A DNA stretch of 64,000 nt from Herbaspirillum sp. YR522. Its GTDB lineage: Bacteria > Pseudomonadota > Gammaproteobacteria > Burkholderiales > Burkholderiaceae_D. Below, piece by piece: positions 10,141 to 21,008 of the stretch. The stretch spans positions 103,865-167,864 of the forward strand of contig NZ_AKJA01000132.1 of assembly GCF_000282575.1 (NCBI RefSeq), given 5' to 3'. The first letter of the stretch is position 1; each line of letters opens with the position of its first letter. The notes under the pieces are model-generated. The model was not told where the DNA came from, did not search any database, and saw nothing but the letters and a program-made list of their open reading frames with translations. The translations under genes were made by a program, and so were the position numbers.

Positions 10141-10182
10141 CCCCGCGATGCCGCCATCGCGCAATAACCAGAGGAATCAATA

Positions 10183-10497
10183 ATGGAAGTCAGCCATACC
10201 ATCATCAACCTGATCATTTTCGTGCTGGCGATCTACGTCGGCTACCACGTGGTCTGGACCGTGACCCCGGCCCTGCATACACCGCTCATGGCCGTCACCA
10301 ACGCCATCTCGGCCATCATCATCATCGGCGCCATGCTGGCCGCCGGCCTCACTGAAGGTCCGGTCGGGCGCATCGCCGGCACGCTGGGCGTGGTCCTGGC
10401 CGCGGTGAACGTGTTCGGTGGCTTCATGGTCACGCAGCGCATGCTCGAGATGTTCAAGAAAAAAGAACCCAAGGCCAAGGCAGGAGCATCGGCATGA
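10183..10497 (+). CDS. pntAB: NAD(P) transhydrogenase subunit alpha, part 2 (membrane)
   Basis: Small integral membrane subunit corresponding to the C-terminal third of fused PntA. The 104 residues begin MEVSHTIINLIIFVLAIYVG and contain three to four membrane helices, including TPLMAVTNAISAIIIIGAML, a family signature, and a charged Lys-rich tail. Ribosome-binding site AGAGGAA. It overlaps the pntB start by four bases (ATGA), which indicates translational coupling. Confidence 0.95.
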   Translation: MEVSHTIINLIIFVLAIYVGYHVVWTVTPALHTPLMAVTNAISAIIIIGAMLAAGLTEGPVGRIAGTLGVVLAAVNVFGGFMVTQRMLEMFKKKEPKAKAGASA

Positions 10498-11933
10498 GCA
10501 TGAACCTCGTCACCCTGCTGTACCTGGTCGCCTCGATCTGCTTCATCCAGTCGTTGAAGGGCCTGTCGCACCCGGCCACCGCCCGTCGCGGTAACAACTT
10601 CGGCATGGCCGGCATGTTGATTGCGGTAGTGACCACGCTGGCGTTGATCGTCAAGTTGAAGGGCGATGGCGCCGATTCGGCCAGTAGCATCGGCTATATG
10701 CTGGTGGCTGCCGGCGTGATCGTCGGTGGCGGCATTGGGGCCTACCTGGCGCGCAGCGTCGAAATGACCAAGATGCCCGAACTGGTGGCGGCGATGCACT
10801 CGCTCATCGGCCTGGCCGCGGTGTGTATTGCCGTCGCGGCCGTGGCCGAACCGTGGGCGCTGGGCATTTCCGCGCATGGCGCGGCCATTCCCGTGGGCAA
10901 CCGCGTCGAACTGTTCATCGGCACCTTCGTGGGCGCCATCACCTTTTCGGGTTCGGTGATCGCCTTCGGCAAGTTGTCCGGCAAGTACAAGTTCCGCCTG
11001 TTCCAAGGCGCGCCGGTCAGCTTCTCGGGCCAGCACTTCCTGAACCTGCTGCTGGCGGTGGCCATGCTCGGTTTCGGCATCATCTTCGTGCTCACGCAGG
11101 ACTGGCTGCCGTTCATCATCATGGCGGCCATCGCCTTCGTGCTGGGCGTGTTGATCATCATCCCCATCGGCGGCGCCGACATGCCGGTAGTGGTGTCGAT
11201 GCTCAACAGCTACTCGGGATGGGCCGCAGCCGGCATCGGCTTCTCGCTCAACAACTCCATGCTGATCATCGCCGGCTCGCTGGTGGGATCGTCGGGGGCG
11301 ATCCTGTCGTACATCATGTGCAAGGCGATGAACCGTTCGTTCTTCAACGTGATCCTGGGCGGCTTCGGCGGTGAAGCGGCGGCCGCCAGCGGTGGCGCGC
11401 AGCAGCAGCGGCCGGTCAAGTCGGGTTCGTCCGACGATGCGGCGTTCCTGATGGGCAACGCCGAGACCGTGATCATCGTGCCCGGCTACGGCCTGGCGGT
11501 GGCGCGTGCCCAGCATGCATTGAAGGAACTGACGGAGAAGCTGACCCACAAGGGCGTGACCGTCAAGTATGCGATCCATCCCGTAGCCGGTCGCATGCCC
11601 GGTCACATGAACGTGCTGCTGGCCGAAGCCGAGGTGCCGTACGACCAGGTGTTCGAGATGGAAGACATCAACGGCGAGTTCGCCCAGGCCGACGTGGTAC
11701 TGGTGCTGGGCGCCAACGACGTGGTCAACCCGGCCGCCAAGGACCCCAAGTCGCCGATCGCCGGCATGCCGATCCTGGAAGCCTACAAGGCCAAGACCGT
11801 GATCGTGAACAAGCGCTCGATGGCGGCCGGCTATGCCGGCCTGGACAACGAGCTGTTCTACATGGACAAGACCATGATGGTCTTCGGCGACGCCAAGAAG
11901 GTCATCGAGGACATGGTCAAGTCCGTCGACTGA
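10494..11933 (+). CDS. pntB: NAD(P) transhydrogenase subunit beta
   Basis: Membrane plus NADP(H)-binding subunit of the proton-pumping transhydrogenase, which makes NADPH at the expense of proton-motive force. The 479 residues have usual length. About eight to nine membrane helices (for example GGADMPVVVSMLNSYSGWAA, the conserved dII signature) are followed by domain dIII with VIIVPGYGLAVARAQH, KYAIHPVAGRMPGHMNVLLA and GANDVVNPAAKD. The start overlaps pntAB; a strong terminator follows. Confidence 0.97.
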   Translation: MSMNLVTLLYLVASICFIQSLKGLSHPATARRGNNFGMAGMLIAVVTTLALIVKLKGDGADSASSIGYMLVAAGVIVGGGIGAYLARSVEMTKMPELVAAMHSLIGLAAVCIAVAAVAEPWALGISAHGAAIPVGNRVELFIGTFVGAITFSGSVIAFGKLSGKYKFRLFQGAPVSFSGQHFLNLLLAVAMLGFGIIFVLTQDWLPFIIMAAIAFVLGVLIIIPIGGADMPVVVSMLNSYSGWAAAGIGFSLNNSMLIIAGSLVGSSGAILSYIMCKAMNRSFFNVILGGFGGEAAAASGGAQQQRPVKSGSSDDAAFLMGNAETVIIVPGYGLAVARAQHALKELTEKLTHKGVTVKYAIHPVAGRMPGHMNVLLAEAEVPYDQVFEMEDINGEFAQADVVLVLGANDVVNPAAKDPKSPIAGMPILEAYKAKTVIVNKRSMAAGYAGLDNELFYMDKTMMVFGDAKKVIEDMVKSVD

Positions 11934-11953
11934 CAAGTGCCGCACCAACCATG

Positions 11954-11991
11954 AAAAACCCCGCTGCGATAGCCGTCGCAGCGGGGTTTCT
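11954..11991. terminator. bidirectional terminator between convergent pntB and upp
   Basis: Stem AACCCCGCTGCGA/TCGCAGCGGGGTT (about 11956-11988) with a short loop, T-rich on the plus side (TTTCTTGTT) and A-rich on the left flank, so it can serve both convergent genes. Confidence 0.88.
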
Positions 11992-12008
11992 TGTTGGGTG
12001 GTCCGGTC

Positions 12009-12656
12009 TTACTTGGTGCCGAAGATCCGGTCCCCGGCATCTCCCAGGCCCGGGACGATGTAGGCGTCCTGGTCCAGGTGCGAATCGAGCGAGGCGACGT
12101 AGAGCTTGACGTCGGGATGGGCGTCGCAAAACACCTGTACCCCTTCGGGCGCGGCTACCAGCGCCACGAACACGATGTGTTCGCTGGGCACGCCGCGCTT
12201 TTTCAGGGCATCGACCGCGTATACCGCCGAATTGCCGGTGGCCACCATCGGGTCGCACAGGATCATGGTGCGGTCCTGCAGGTCCGGCAGGCGCACCAGG
12301 TATTCGACCGGTTGATGGTCCTGGTCGCGATAGACGCCGATATGCCCGACGCGGGCCGACGGAATCAGTTCCAGCAGGCCGTCGCTCATGCCGACCCCGG
12401 CACGCAGCACCGGTACGATCGCCAGCTTCTTGCCGGCGATCACCGGTGCGTCGTAGGTCACCAGGGGCGTCTCGATCTTCTCGGTGGTCAGCGGCAGGTC
12501 ACGTGTGATCTCGTAGCCCATCAACAAGGTGATTTCGCGCAGTAGGTCGCGGAAGGTACGGGTGGAGGTGCGCTTGTCGCGCATGTGCGTGAGCTTGTGC
12601 TGGATCAGCGGGTGATCGAGGATGAACAGGTTCTTGAAGCGCGGATCTTGTTTCAT
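12009..12656 (-). CDS. upp: uracil phosphoribosyltransferase
   Basis: Salvages uracil to UMP using PRPP. The 215 residues match the family length of about 208-215. Seen: [20 protein letters not shown], the PRPP-binding loop [20 protein letters not shown], and the uracil-binding C-terminus [14 protein letters not shown]. The N-terminus [20 protein letters not shown] is typical. Monocistronic and convergent with pntB. Confidence 0.97.
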   Translation of the reverse strand: MKQDPRFKNLFILDHPLIQHKLTHMRDKRTSTRTFRDLLREITLLMGYEITRDLPLTTEKIETPLVTYDAPVIAGKKLAIVPVLRAGVGMSDGLLELIPSARVGHIGVYRDQDHQPVEYLVRLPDLQDRTMILCDPMVATGNSAVYAVDALKKRGVPSEHIVFVALVAAPEGVQVFCDAHPDVKLYVASLDSHLDQDAYIVPGLGDAGDRIFGTK

Positions 12657-12719
12657 GTTGGCTGGCGTTGTGGCAGGTTGGATGACGGCATTGTCTCATG
12701 CCCGGGGCCCGGGGCATGC

Positions 12720-13873
12720 CTAGCGCCGGCCGAACATCATCTGCTGCGCCAACAGATCCCGGGCCGGCGAGACCAGGTCGATCATTCCCAGCGAAAACCC
12801 CAGGGCAGCCTGGATCAACGAACCTTGCGGCGCACTGGCGAAGACCCGTGCCATGGTATCGGTCAGCCCTACGGTAAGCCGGCGGTCGCTGCGGCGTCGC
12901 TGGGCGAACGTGCGCAGCGCCTGCGGCGCGTGGTCGTGCGCCAGCAGCCCGGCCAGCACGCGCGCGTCGCGCAGGCCCAGGTTGAGCCCCTGGCCGGCCA
13001 CCGGGTGCAGGGTCTGCGCCGCGTTGCCGATGGCCACCACCCGGGCCCCGGGTTCGACGCCGGCGTTCAGGCCCAGTGGATAGGCATGGCGGGAACCGAT
13101 GGCCGTGAACCGGCCCAGGCGCTGTCCGAAGGCCTGTCCCAGCGCCGCCAGGAAGGCGGCGTCGTCCAGCGCCTGCAGGGCGTCGGCACTGCCGGGACTG
13201 ACGCACCATACCAGCGCGTAACCGTCGTCCTGGGGCAGCAGTGCCAGCGGACCCTCGTCGGTGAAGCGCTCGAAGGCGCGATGCGCGATGGCGCCGTCGA
13301 CCTGCACATGGCCGATCAATGCGACTTGCCGATAGTCGCGCTGCATGTTCTTTTGCAATTGCTGGCCGAACACCCCGCCCTCGGCCTGTATCGCCAATGC
13401 CGCGGTCAGGCTGCGGCCATCGCGCAGCTGCACCGCCACATGGTCGTGGTGCTGTTCCAGTGCCACCACCTCGGCCGGACGCAACAGCTGCACGCCGCTG
13501 GCGACGACGACGCTGTCGAGCGCCTGGTTGAGCGTGCCGTAGCGGGCCACATAGCCCAGCGCCGGAAGTTGATAGTCGCGCCGGTCCAGCAGGGTGCGAC
13601 CGAAATGTCCGCGGCGCGAGACGTGGATCTGCTCGATGGCAGTGGCGCTGCGCCCGACCGCTTGCCAGGCACCCAGTTCCTCGATGATCTGGCGGCTGCC
13701 GTAGGACAGCGCAATGGTGCGCGGGTCGGCCGCGGCCTGCGCCGCCGGTTTCTGGTCGACCAGCGCGATGCGCGAGACTTCTGCGCCGCGTGCGGCCAGC
13801 AAGGCCGCGGTGGCCAGGCCGACCGGGCCGCCGCCGCAGATGACGAGGTCGACATCGGGAGACGTATGGCTGG

Positions 13874-13877
<4 letters not shown>
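12720..13877 (-). CDS. ubiH: UbiH-type FAD monooxygenase of ubiquinone synthesis
   Basis: Hydroxylates the ring of the polyprenyl intermediate in ubiquinone biosynthesis. The 385 residues show the FAD-binding loop LVICGGGPVGLATAALLAAR near the N-terminus, the DPRTIALSYGSRQIIEELG segment and GNAAQTLHPVAGQGLNLGLRDA, where GNAAQTLHP is the UbiH (rather than UbiF) form. The start overlaps the pepP stop (ATGA). Open frame further upstream reads through pepP out of frame and is not coding. The pepP-ubiH order is the same as in E. coli, which supports the name. Confidence 0.93.
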
Positions 13878-15219
<1,342 letters not shown>

Positions 15220-15223
<4 letters not shown>

Positions 15224-15936
15224 GGGCGTTGGGCTCCGGGCGGCTGGTTCAGTTCTTCCAGTTGTTCGACGGTACCGACGTTATGCCAGGGGCCGCGATA
15301 GACATCGCCGCCGACCTGGCCGCGTGCGGCATATTCGCGTAGCAGCGGCCCCAGTTTGGCATGTTCGCCGGCGCTGATGGCGTCGAACATCTGTGGACGA
15401 TAGACGCCGATATTGGCGAAGGTCAGGCGCGGCTGGCCCTCGTTGGCAATCGAGAAATTGTTCAGTGCGAAATCGCCCCCGGGGTGGAATGGAGGATTCT
15501 TGACCAGGTACAGCCAGGCCACGTCGCGCCGTTCCGGCGCCAGCGGATTGCCCCACGGGTCGTTGTCCTCCAGCACCGTCTTGACCTGTTCGTAGTCGAA
15601 ATGAGGGCACCAGATGTCGCCCGAGACCGCCACGAACGGTTGCTCGCCCAGCAGGTGCCGGGCCTGGGCGATACCGCCTGCCGTCTCCAGCGCGCTGGCC
15701 TCGGGCGAGTAGTGCAGTTGCGCACCGAACTGGCTGCCGTCACCCAGGGTATCCTCGATCATCTGCCCCAGGTGGGCGTGGTTGATGACGATCTCGGTGA
15801 TGCCGGCCCGCACCAGCGACAGGATCTGCCACACGATCAGTGGCCGGCCGCGCACCTTCAGCAGCGGCTTGGGACAGGTGTCGGTGAGCGGGCGCATGCG
15901 CGTGCCGCGACCGGCGGCGAAGATCATGGCCTTCAT
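15220..15936 (-). CDS. murU: N-acetylmuramate 1-phosphate uridylyltransferase MurU
   Basis: Nucleotidyltransferase that converts MurNAc-1-phosphate to UDP-MurNAc in the cell-wall recycling shunt that bypasses MurA. The 238 residues begin MKAMIFAAGRGTRMRPLTDT, the GxGxRMxPLT nucleotide-binding motif, followed by CPKPLLKVRGRP and an ETAGGIAQA segment. The symbol rests on the immediate neighbour amgK, one base away, which makes its substrate. A general sugar-1-phosphate nucleotidyltransferase is the alternative. Confidence 0.9.
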
Positions 15937-15937
15937 G

Positions 15938-16969
15938 TCAGAACGTATAGCCGAACTTGGGCGCCAGGTCCTTGTGCAGGGACTCGATCAGGCGCACCAG
16001 CGGCGAGAAGGCAACATAGCGGCGTGCCGTCTTGAGCACGTACTGCATCACCAGCGGAATGTCGTCGAGGTAGGCGTCCTTGCCATCCCGGTGATGCAGG
16101 CGGGCAAAGATGCCCAGTACCTTCAGGTGGCGCTGCAGCCCCATCCATTCGAAATCGCGATAGAAGCCGTCGATGTCGGGCGCCACCGGCAGGCCTGCAC
16201 GGCGGGCCTTTTCCCAATAGCGGATGGCCCAGTCCAGCACCAGTTCCTCGTCCCACTGGATGTAGGCGTCACGCAGCAGCGACACCAGGTCGTAGGTGAT
16301 GGGGCCGTACACGGCATCCTGGAAATCGAGCATGCCCGGATTGCCGCTGGGCAGCACCATCAGGTTGCGTGAATGGTAGTCGCGATGCACATAGACCTGC
16401 GGTTGCGCCAGGGTGTTGGCCAGGATGGCGTCGAACGCCTTGGTCAATACCGCGTTTTGTTCGTCCGACAGCGTCACGCCCAGGTGCTTGCCGATGTACC
16501 ACTCGCGAAACAGCTCCAGTTCGCGCGACAGCAATGTCCGATCGTATTCGGGCAGGACGTCCGGTTTGCTTTGCGCTTGTAAAAGCACCAGGGCGTCGAT
16601 CGCATCCATGTATAGTCTGTGCGCGCTGTCGACGTTGAGCTGGTGCAGGTAGGTGGTGGACCCGAGGTCGGACAGCAGCAAAAAGCCCTGTTCGACGTCT
16701 TGCGCCAGGATCCCGGGCACTGTCACCCCGGTGGCGCCGAACACCCCGGCGACGTGGATGAAGGGACGCACGTCCTCCTGGGGCGGCGGCGCATCCATGG
16801 CGATGACGCTGTCCCCGGCGATTGTGTCCACCCGGAAATACCGGCGGAAACTGGCGTCGGCGGAGGCCGGGCGCAGGGTGGAGAGGTCGACCGGGACGGA
16901 GTCGAGCGTAGCGAGCCAGGTTTGCAACAGCAACTGGCGATGATCTGGGGTAGAACTTGGTGAAGACAT
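15938..16969 (-). CDS. amgK: N-acetylmuramate/N-acetylglucosamine kinase AmgK
   Basis: Aminoglycoside-phosphotransferase-fold anomeric sugar kinase, which phosphorylates MurNAc at C1 for MurU. The 343 residues contain ADASFRRYFRVDT (ATP-site start), the catalytic loop VHRDYHSRNLMVLP and the metal-binding MLDFQDAVYGP. The ATG at 16967-16969 is chosen; the open frame extends upstream only through the divergent lptD region. First gene of its operon, divergent from lptD, the same arrangement as in pseudomonads. MupP, the phosphatase that feeds this route, is not in the window. Confidence 0.92.
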   Translation of the reverse strand: MSSPSSTPDHRQLLLQTWLATLDSVPVDLSTLRPASADASFRRYFRVDTIAGDSVIAMDAPPPQEDVRPFIHVAGVFGATGVTVPGILAQDVEQGFLLLSDLGSTTYLHQLNVDSAHRLYMDAIDALVLLQAQSKPDVLPEYDRTLLSRELELFREWYIGKHLGVTLSDEQNAVLTKAFDAILANTLAQPQVYVHRDYHSRNLMVLPSGNPGMLDFQDAVYGPITYDLVSLLRDAYIQWDEELVLDWAIRYWEKARRAGLPVAPDIDGFYRDFEWMGLQRHLKVLGIFARLHHRDGKDAYLDDIPLVMQYVLKTARRYVAFSPLVRLIESLHKDLAPKFGYTF

Positions 16970-17066
16970 GAACAATCTGAGGAATTCGTTTGATGGGGAG
17001 GAGTTCTCATATAATAAGGGATTAACTTCAAAAAATCCGCCTGCACGGTGTCTTGCCACTCTTTTC

Positions 17067-19346
17067 ATGATCCGGTTCCCCAAGTCTCTCTCTGAACGTA
17101 CCGTCCACTGGCGGACCGCACGGCGTTTCTCATCGCTGCTGATGGCGGCATCGGCCGCCAGCCTGTTGCCCTTGACGGTGCATGCCCAGATGACGCTGCC
17201 CGCACCGGCGGCCACGCCGGTCGACGACAAGGACGCTCCCGTCAATGTCAGCGCCGAACAGATGACCGGCCGGCCGGATCGCCAGGTCAATCTCGATCGC
17301 GACGTCGAGATCGTCAAGGGCGGTACCACCATCAAGGCCGACCGCGCTGAATACCGCATCATCCAGGACGAGGTCGAGGCCACCGGGCACGTCTGGATGA
17401 AGCGCTTGCAGGACCGCTATACGGGCGATCATGCGCAGATGAACATGGGCTCGGGCGCCGGCTTCGTGACCAACCCGACCTACCTGATCGGCAAGAACGG
17501 CGGGCGCGGCCGGGCCGAGCGCATCGACTTCCTGTCGGACGACCAGGCCGAAGTGACCCAGGGCACCTACAGCACCTGCGAGGCCACCGATCCCGACTGG
17601 TACCTGCGGGCCAATACCATGGACCTCGATAGCGGTCGCGAGGTCGGCACCATGCATGGTGGCCTGCTGTACTTCAAGGGGGTGCCGATCCTGGGTTCGC
17701 CCTGGATGTCCTTCCCGCTGTCGGGCGAGCGCAAGTCGGGCGTGCTGCCGCCGACCATCGGCATGACCAGCAACGGCGGCGCCGAGATCTCGGTGCCGTA
17801 TTACTTCAACCTGGCACCGAACTACGACCTGACGCTGTTTCCCAAGTACATCGCCCGTCGCGGCCTGCAGATGGGGGCCGAGACGCGCTACCTGGGCGAG
17901 AATTATTCAGGCATCACCCATGTCGAGGGGATCCAGGATCGGGTCACCGGCACCGGTCGCTATTCGTTGTCGTCACAGCACCAGCAGACCCTGGCGCCTG
18001 GCTGGTTGCTGAACTGGAACCTGAACAAGGCCTCGGACAACGACTATCCGTCCGACTTTGCCCATTCGATCACCGGCAGCACCCAGCGCTTGCTCACGCG
18101 AGAAGTCAACCTGAGCTACAGCAGCACGTATTGGAGCGTGACCGGACGGGTTTCCAAGTACCAGTTGCTGCAAGACGTCAATAGCCCCATCACCAAGCCA
18201 TACGAACGGGTACCGCAGTTGGTCTTCAGCGGCAATCGCTATGACATCGGCGGCTTCGATTTCAGCACGGTGGCCGATTTCACCCGCTTCGCCAGCGGTG
18301 AGCTGGTGGGCGGCGACCGTGCATTCATCACGCAATCGGTGTCTTATCCCATTGTGCGCCCGGGGTATTTCATCACGCCCAAGGTCATGCTCGACGCCAC
18401 CAGCTATCGCCTCAACAACCTGGCCGCGGGCGAACGCACCGACTATACGCGCACGGTACCCACCGCTTCGCTGGACAGCGGCATGATCTTCGAGCGCGAA
18501 TCGTCGCTGCTGGGCCGCAGCATGACCCAGACCCTGGAGCCGCGCCTGTTCTATGTGCGCACGCCCTATCGCGACCAGTCGATGTTGCCCAACTTCGACT
18601 CCGGCCTGGCCGACTTCAACCTGGCCCAGATCTTTACCGAGAACCGCTTCGTCGGGCATGACCGTATCAGCGATGCCAACCAGGTGACCGCTGCCGTGAG
18701 CACCCGCTTCATCGAGCAGAACGGCCTGGAGCGACTGCGCGCCACGGTGGGCCAGCGCTTCTACATCAGCGATCCACGGGTGGTCATCAGTGGTACCACC
18801 GCCACCAGCCTGGGCAGCAAATCCGACCTGCTGCTGTCACTGGGTGGCCAGATCACGCGCGAGTTCTCCACCGACAACACGGTGCAGTACAGCGAGACAC
18901 TGCGCCAGATGGTCCGTTCCACCTTCGGCGTGCGCTGGCAACCGGCGCCCAAGCGCGTACTGAACCTGCAATACCGGCTCGATCGCACCTACATCAATCC
19001 GCTCACGGGCTTGCTCGATCCGCTCAAGCAGGTCGACGTCTCCGGGCAGTGGCCGGTGTCGCAACGCTGGTATGCTGTGGGCCGCGTCAACTACTCGCTG
19101 CCTGACCGTACCGTCGCCGAAGGCTTGCTGGGCATGGAATACAAGGCCGATTGCTGGGTCTTCCGGGTCGTGGCGCAACGTATCCCTACGTCGTCGACCA
19201 AGGCATCCACGGGCTTCTTCTTCCAACTCGAACTCAACGGCCTGTCGCGCATCGGCTCCAATCCGATGGAAGCGATCAAGGCCAGCGTGCCCGGGTACCA
19301 GAACGTAAACCTGCCGGACCGCAACAATCCGAATGACAATTTCTAA
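17067..19346 (+). CDS. lptD: LPS-assembly protein LptD
   Basis: Outer-membrane beta-barrel that, with LptE, inserts LPS into the outer leaflet. The 759 residues start with a Sec signal peptide, where RRFSSLLMAASAASLLPLTV ends in the cleavage site HAQ. The OstA/LptA-like periplasmic domain (about 60-200: VNVSAEQMTGRPDRQVNLDR) follows, then the barrel (GVLPPTIGMTSNGGAEISVPY onward). The frame is open from 16968, but ATG 17067 puts the signal peptide at the N-terminus. Only two cysteines are visible after the signal (STCEA and KADCW) against four in E. coli. Followed after six bases by surA. Confidence 0.96.
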   Translation: MIRFPKSLSERTVHWRTARRFSSLLMAASAASLLPLTVHAQMTLPAPAATPVDDKDAPVNVSAEQMTGRPDRQVNLDRDVEIVKGGTTIKADRAEYRIIQDEVEATGHVWMKRLQDRYTGDHAQMNMGSGAGFVTNPTYLIGKNGGRGRAERIDFLSDDQAEVTQGTYSTCEATDPDWYLRANTMDLDSGREVGTMHGGLLYFKGVPILGSPWMSFPLSGERKSGVLPPTIGMTSNGGAEISVPYYFNLAPNYDLTLFPKYIARRGLQMGAETRYLGENYSGITHVEGIQDRVTGTGRYSLSSQHQQTLAPGWLLNWNLNKASDNDYPSDFAHSITGSTQRLLTREVNLSYSSTYWSVTGRVSKYQLLQDVNSPITKPYERVPQLVFSGNRYDIGGFDFSTVADFTRFASGELVGGDRAFITQSVSYPIVRPGYFITPKVMLDATSYRLNNLAAGERTDYTRTVPTASLDSGMIFERESSLLGRSMTQTLEPRLFYVRTPYRDQSMLPNFDSGLADFNLAQIFTENRFVGHDRISDANQVTAAVSTRFIEQNGLERLRATVGQRFYISDPRVVISGTTATSLGSKSDLLLSLGGQITREFSTDNTVQYSETLRQMVRSTFGVRWQPAPKRVLNLQYRLDRTYINPLTGLLDPLKQVDVSGQWPVSQRWYAVGRVNYSLPDRTVAEGLLGMEYKADCWVFRVVAQRIPTSSTKASTGFFFQLELNGLSRIGSNPMEAIKASVPGYQNVNLPDRNNPNDNF

Positions 19347-19352
19347 TCTATC

Positions 19353-20915
19353 GTGAACCAACGTCTTCTTGCCATGCGCAATATGCAAACACCACTCCTT
19401 GCCAAAACCAAAACAGCGACCGCGCTGCTGTGCATGCTGGGCGTGATCGGCAGCGCACATGCGCAATTTGCCGCCACGATCATCCCGACCGCCCCGTCCG
19501 AGACCACGGTGCCCGAACCCGTGCCCACACCGTCGTCGACTCCGGCGCCTACCCGCTCCCAGGGAGCCAGTCCGACCCGCCCGGCGCCCGCGCAGGCACC
19601 CGTGCGTGCGCCCGGCCCGCGCGTGGCGCCGGCAGCGCCAGCAGCACCGGCGCCTGCACCGACCACCAGTGCACGTCTCGAACCCCAGGCAGTCGACTCC
19701 ATCATCGTGGTAGTCAACAACGAAGTGATCACGCGCCAGGAAGTGGCCGACCGCCTGCGCACCATCGAACAGCGCATGGCCGCCCAGAACGTGCCGGTGC
19801 CGCCCCGCAACCAGTTGGTGCGGCAATTGGTCGAGCGCATGATCGTCGAGCGCGCCCAGACCCAGATGGCCAAGGAAAGCGGCATCGCCGTGGACGACGC
19901 CATGCTCGACCGCGCCATGCAGCGTATCGCCGAGCAGAACAAGATTTCCATGGCCGCACTGCGGGTGCAGCTGGAAAAGGAAGGCATCGTCTATTCCGCC
20001 TTCCGCGAAGAGATTCGCCGTGAAATCCTCAGCCAGCGCCTGCGCGAGCGCGAGGTCGACAACAAGGTCACGGTGACCGAATCGGAAGTCGACAACTACC
20101 TCGCCGCCGAATCCAATGCCGGTGCCGCGCACCAGGAACTGAACCTGGCCCAGATCCTGATCCGGGTGCCCGAGAACGCATCGCCCGAACAACTGGCCCA
20201 GCGTCGCGAGCGTGCCGAGGACGTGCTGCGCCAGCTGCGCACCGGCGCCGATTTCGCCAAGACGGCAGCGGCCTACTCCGACGGCGCCGATGCGCTGACC
20301 GGCGGCGACCTGGGTTGGCGTGCGGCCGACCGGCTACCACAGCTGTTCATCGATGCCACGGCCAGCCTGCAGGATGGCCAGGTCAGCCCCATCGTCAAGA
20401 GCGGCAACGGTTTTCACATCCTCAAGCTGGTGGGCCGGCGTTCCGCCGACAACACCCAGGCCAGCGCGCCGGCGGTGCAGCAGACGCATGCGCGTCATAT
20501 CCTGATCAAGGTCACACAGGTGGTGACGGCGGCCGAGGCCCGCCGCAAGCTGACCGAACTCAAGGAGCGCCTGGACAACGGTGGCAACTTCGAAGAACTG
20601 GCCAAGCTGTATTCCAATGACTTGTCGGCGGCCAAGGGCGGCGACCTGGGTTGGGTGTACCCTGGCGACACGGTACCCGAATTCGAGCGCGCAATGGATC
20701 AGCTCAAGCCCGGTGAAGTCAGCCAGCCGGTCGAGTCGCCGTTCGGCTTCCACCTGATCCAGGTGGTCGAGCGCAAGACCGACGATGCATCGCGCGAGCG
20801 CACCCGCGCGGCGGCCCGCCAGGCCATTCGTGAACGCAAGATCGAAGAGGCCAACGAAGATTGGCTGCGCCAGATTCGCGATCGCGCCTACGTCGAGTAT
20901 CGTAACGACGAGTGA
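19353..20915 (+). CDS. surA: periplasmic chaperone / peptidyl-prolyl isomerase SurA
   Basis: Helps outer-membrane proteins such as LptD fold. The 520 residues from GTG 19353 comprise a signal peptide (TATALLCMLGVIGSAHAQ), an unusual Pro/Ala-rich linker (about residues 39-110), the SurA N-domain (VVVNNEVITRQEVADRLRTI), two parvulin domains (about 260-365 and 375-480, each with GGDLGW) and a C-terminal helix. ATG 19374 or 19383 may be the true start, since none of the three has a good ribosome-binding site and all keep the signal peptide. The usual lptD-surA-pdxA-rsmA order supports the name. Confidence 0.95.
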   Translation: MNQRLLAMRNMQTPLLAKTKTATALLCMLGVIGSAHAQFAATIIPTAPSETTVPEPVPTPSSTPAPTRSQGASPTRPAPAQAPVRAPGPRVAPAAPAAPAPAPTTSARLEPQAVDSIIVVVNNEVITRQEVADRLRTIEQRMAAQNVPVPPRNQLVRQLVERMIVERAQTQMAKESGIAVDDAMLDRAMQRIAEQNKISMAALRVQLEKEGIVYSAFREEIRREILSQRLREREVDNKVTVTESEVDNYLAAESNAGAAHQELNLAQILIRVPENASPEQLAQRRERAEDVLRQLRTGADFAKTAAAYSDGADALTGGDLGWRAADRLPQLFIDATASLQDGQVSPIVKSGNGFHILKLVGRRSADNTQASAPAVQQTHARHILIKVTQVVTAAEARRKLTELKERLDNGGNFEELAKLYSNDLSAAKGGDLGWVYPGDTVPEFERAMDQLKPGEVSQPVESPFGFHLIQVVERKTDDASRERTRAAARQAIRERKIEEANEDWLRQIRDRAYVEYRNDE

Positions 20916-20955
20916 TGCCGTCGCCGGCGGCGAAGCCGGCGCCCATCCAGCGAGA

Positions 20956-20986
20956 AGCCGGCCGTCGTGCCGGCTCTTGCTTTTTT
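20956..20986 (+). terminator. terminator-like hairpin between surA and pdxA
   Basis: Stem AGCCGGC/GCCGGCT (20956-20962 with 20969-20975), loop CGTCGT, then CTTGC and six T residues. It would separate or attenuate pdxA-rsmA from lptD-surA. Confidence 0.75.
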
Positions 20987-21008
20987 ATCACCTCACATCG
21001 TGCATGCC

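Noticed and set aside
10242..11948. A long minus-strand open frame opposite pntAB-pntB
   Set aside because: His/Asp/Gln-rich shadow translation with no signal, domain or ribosome-binding site; the sense genes are certain.
16968..17066. LptD start at 16968
   Set aside because: It would place 33 charged residues before the signal peptide and lies in the divergent promoter region; ATG 17067 gives a proper Sec signal.
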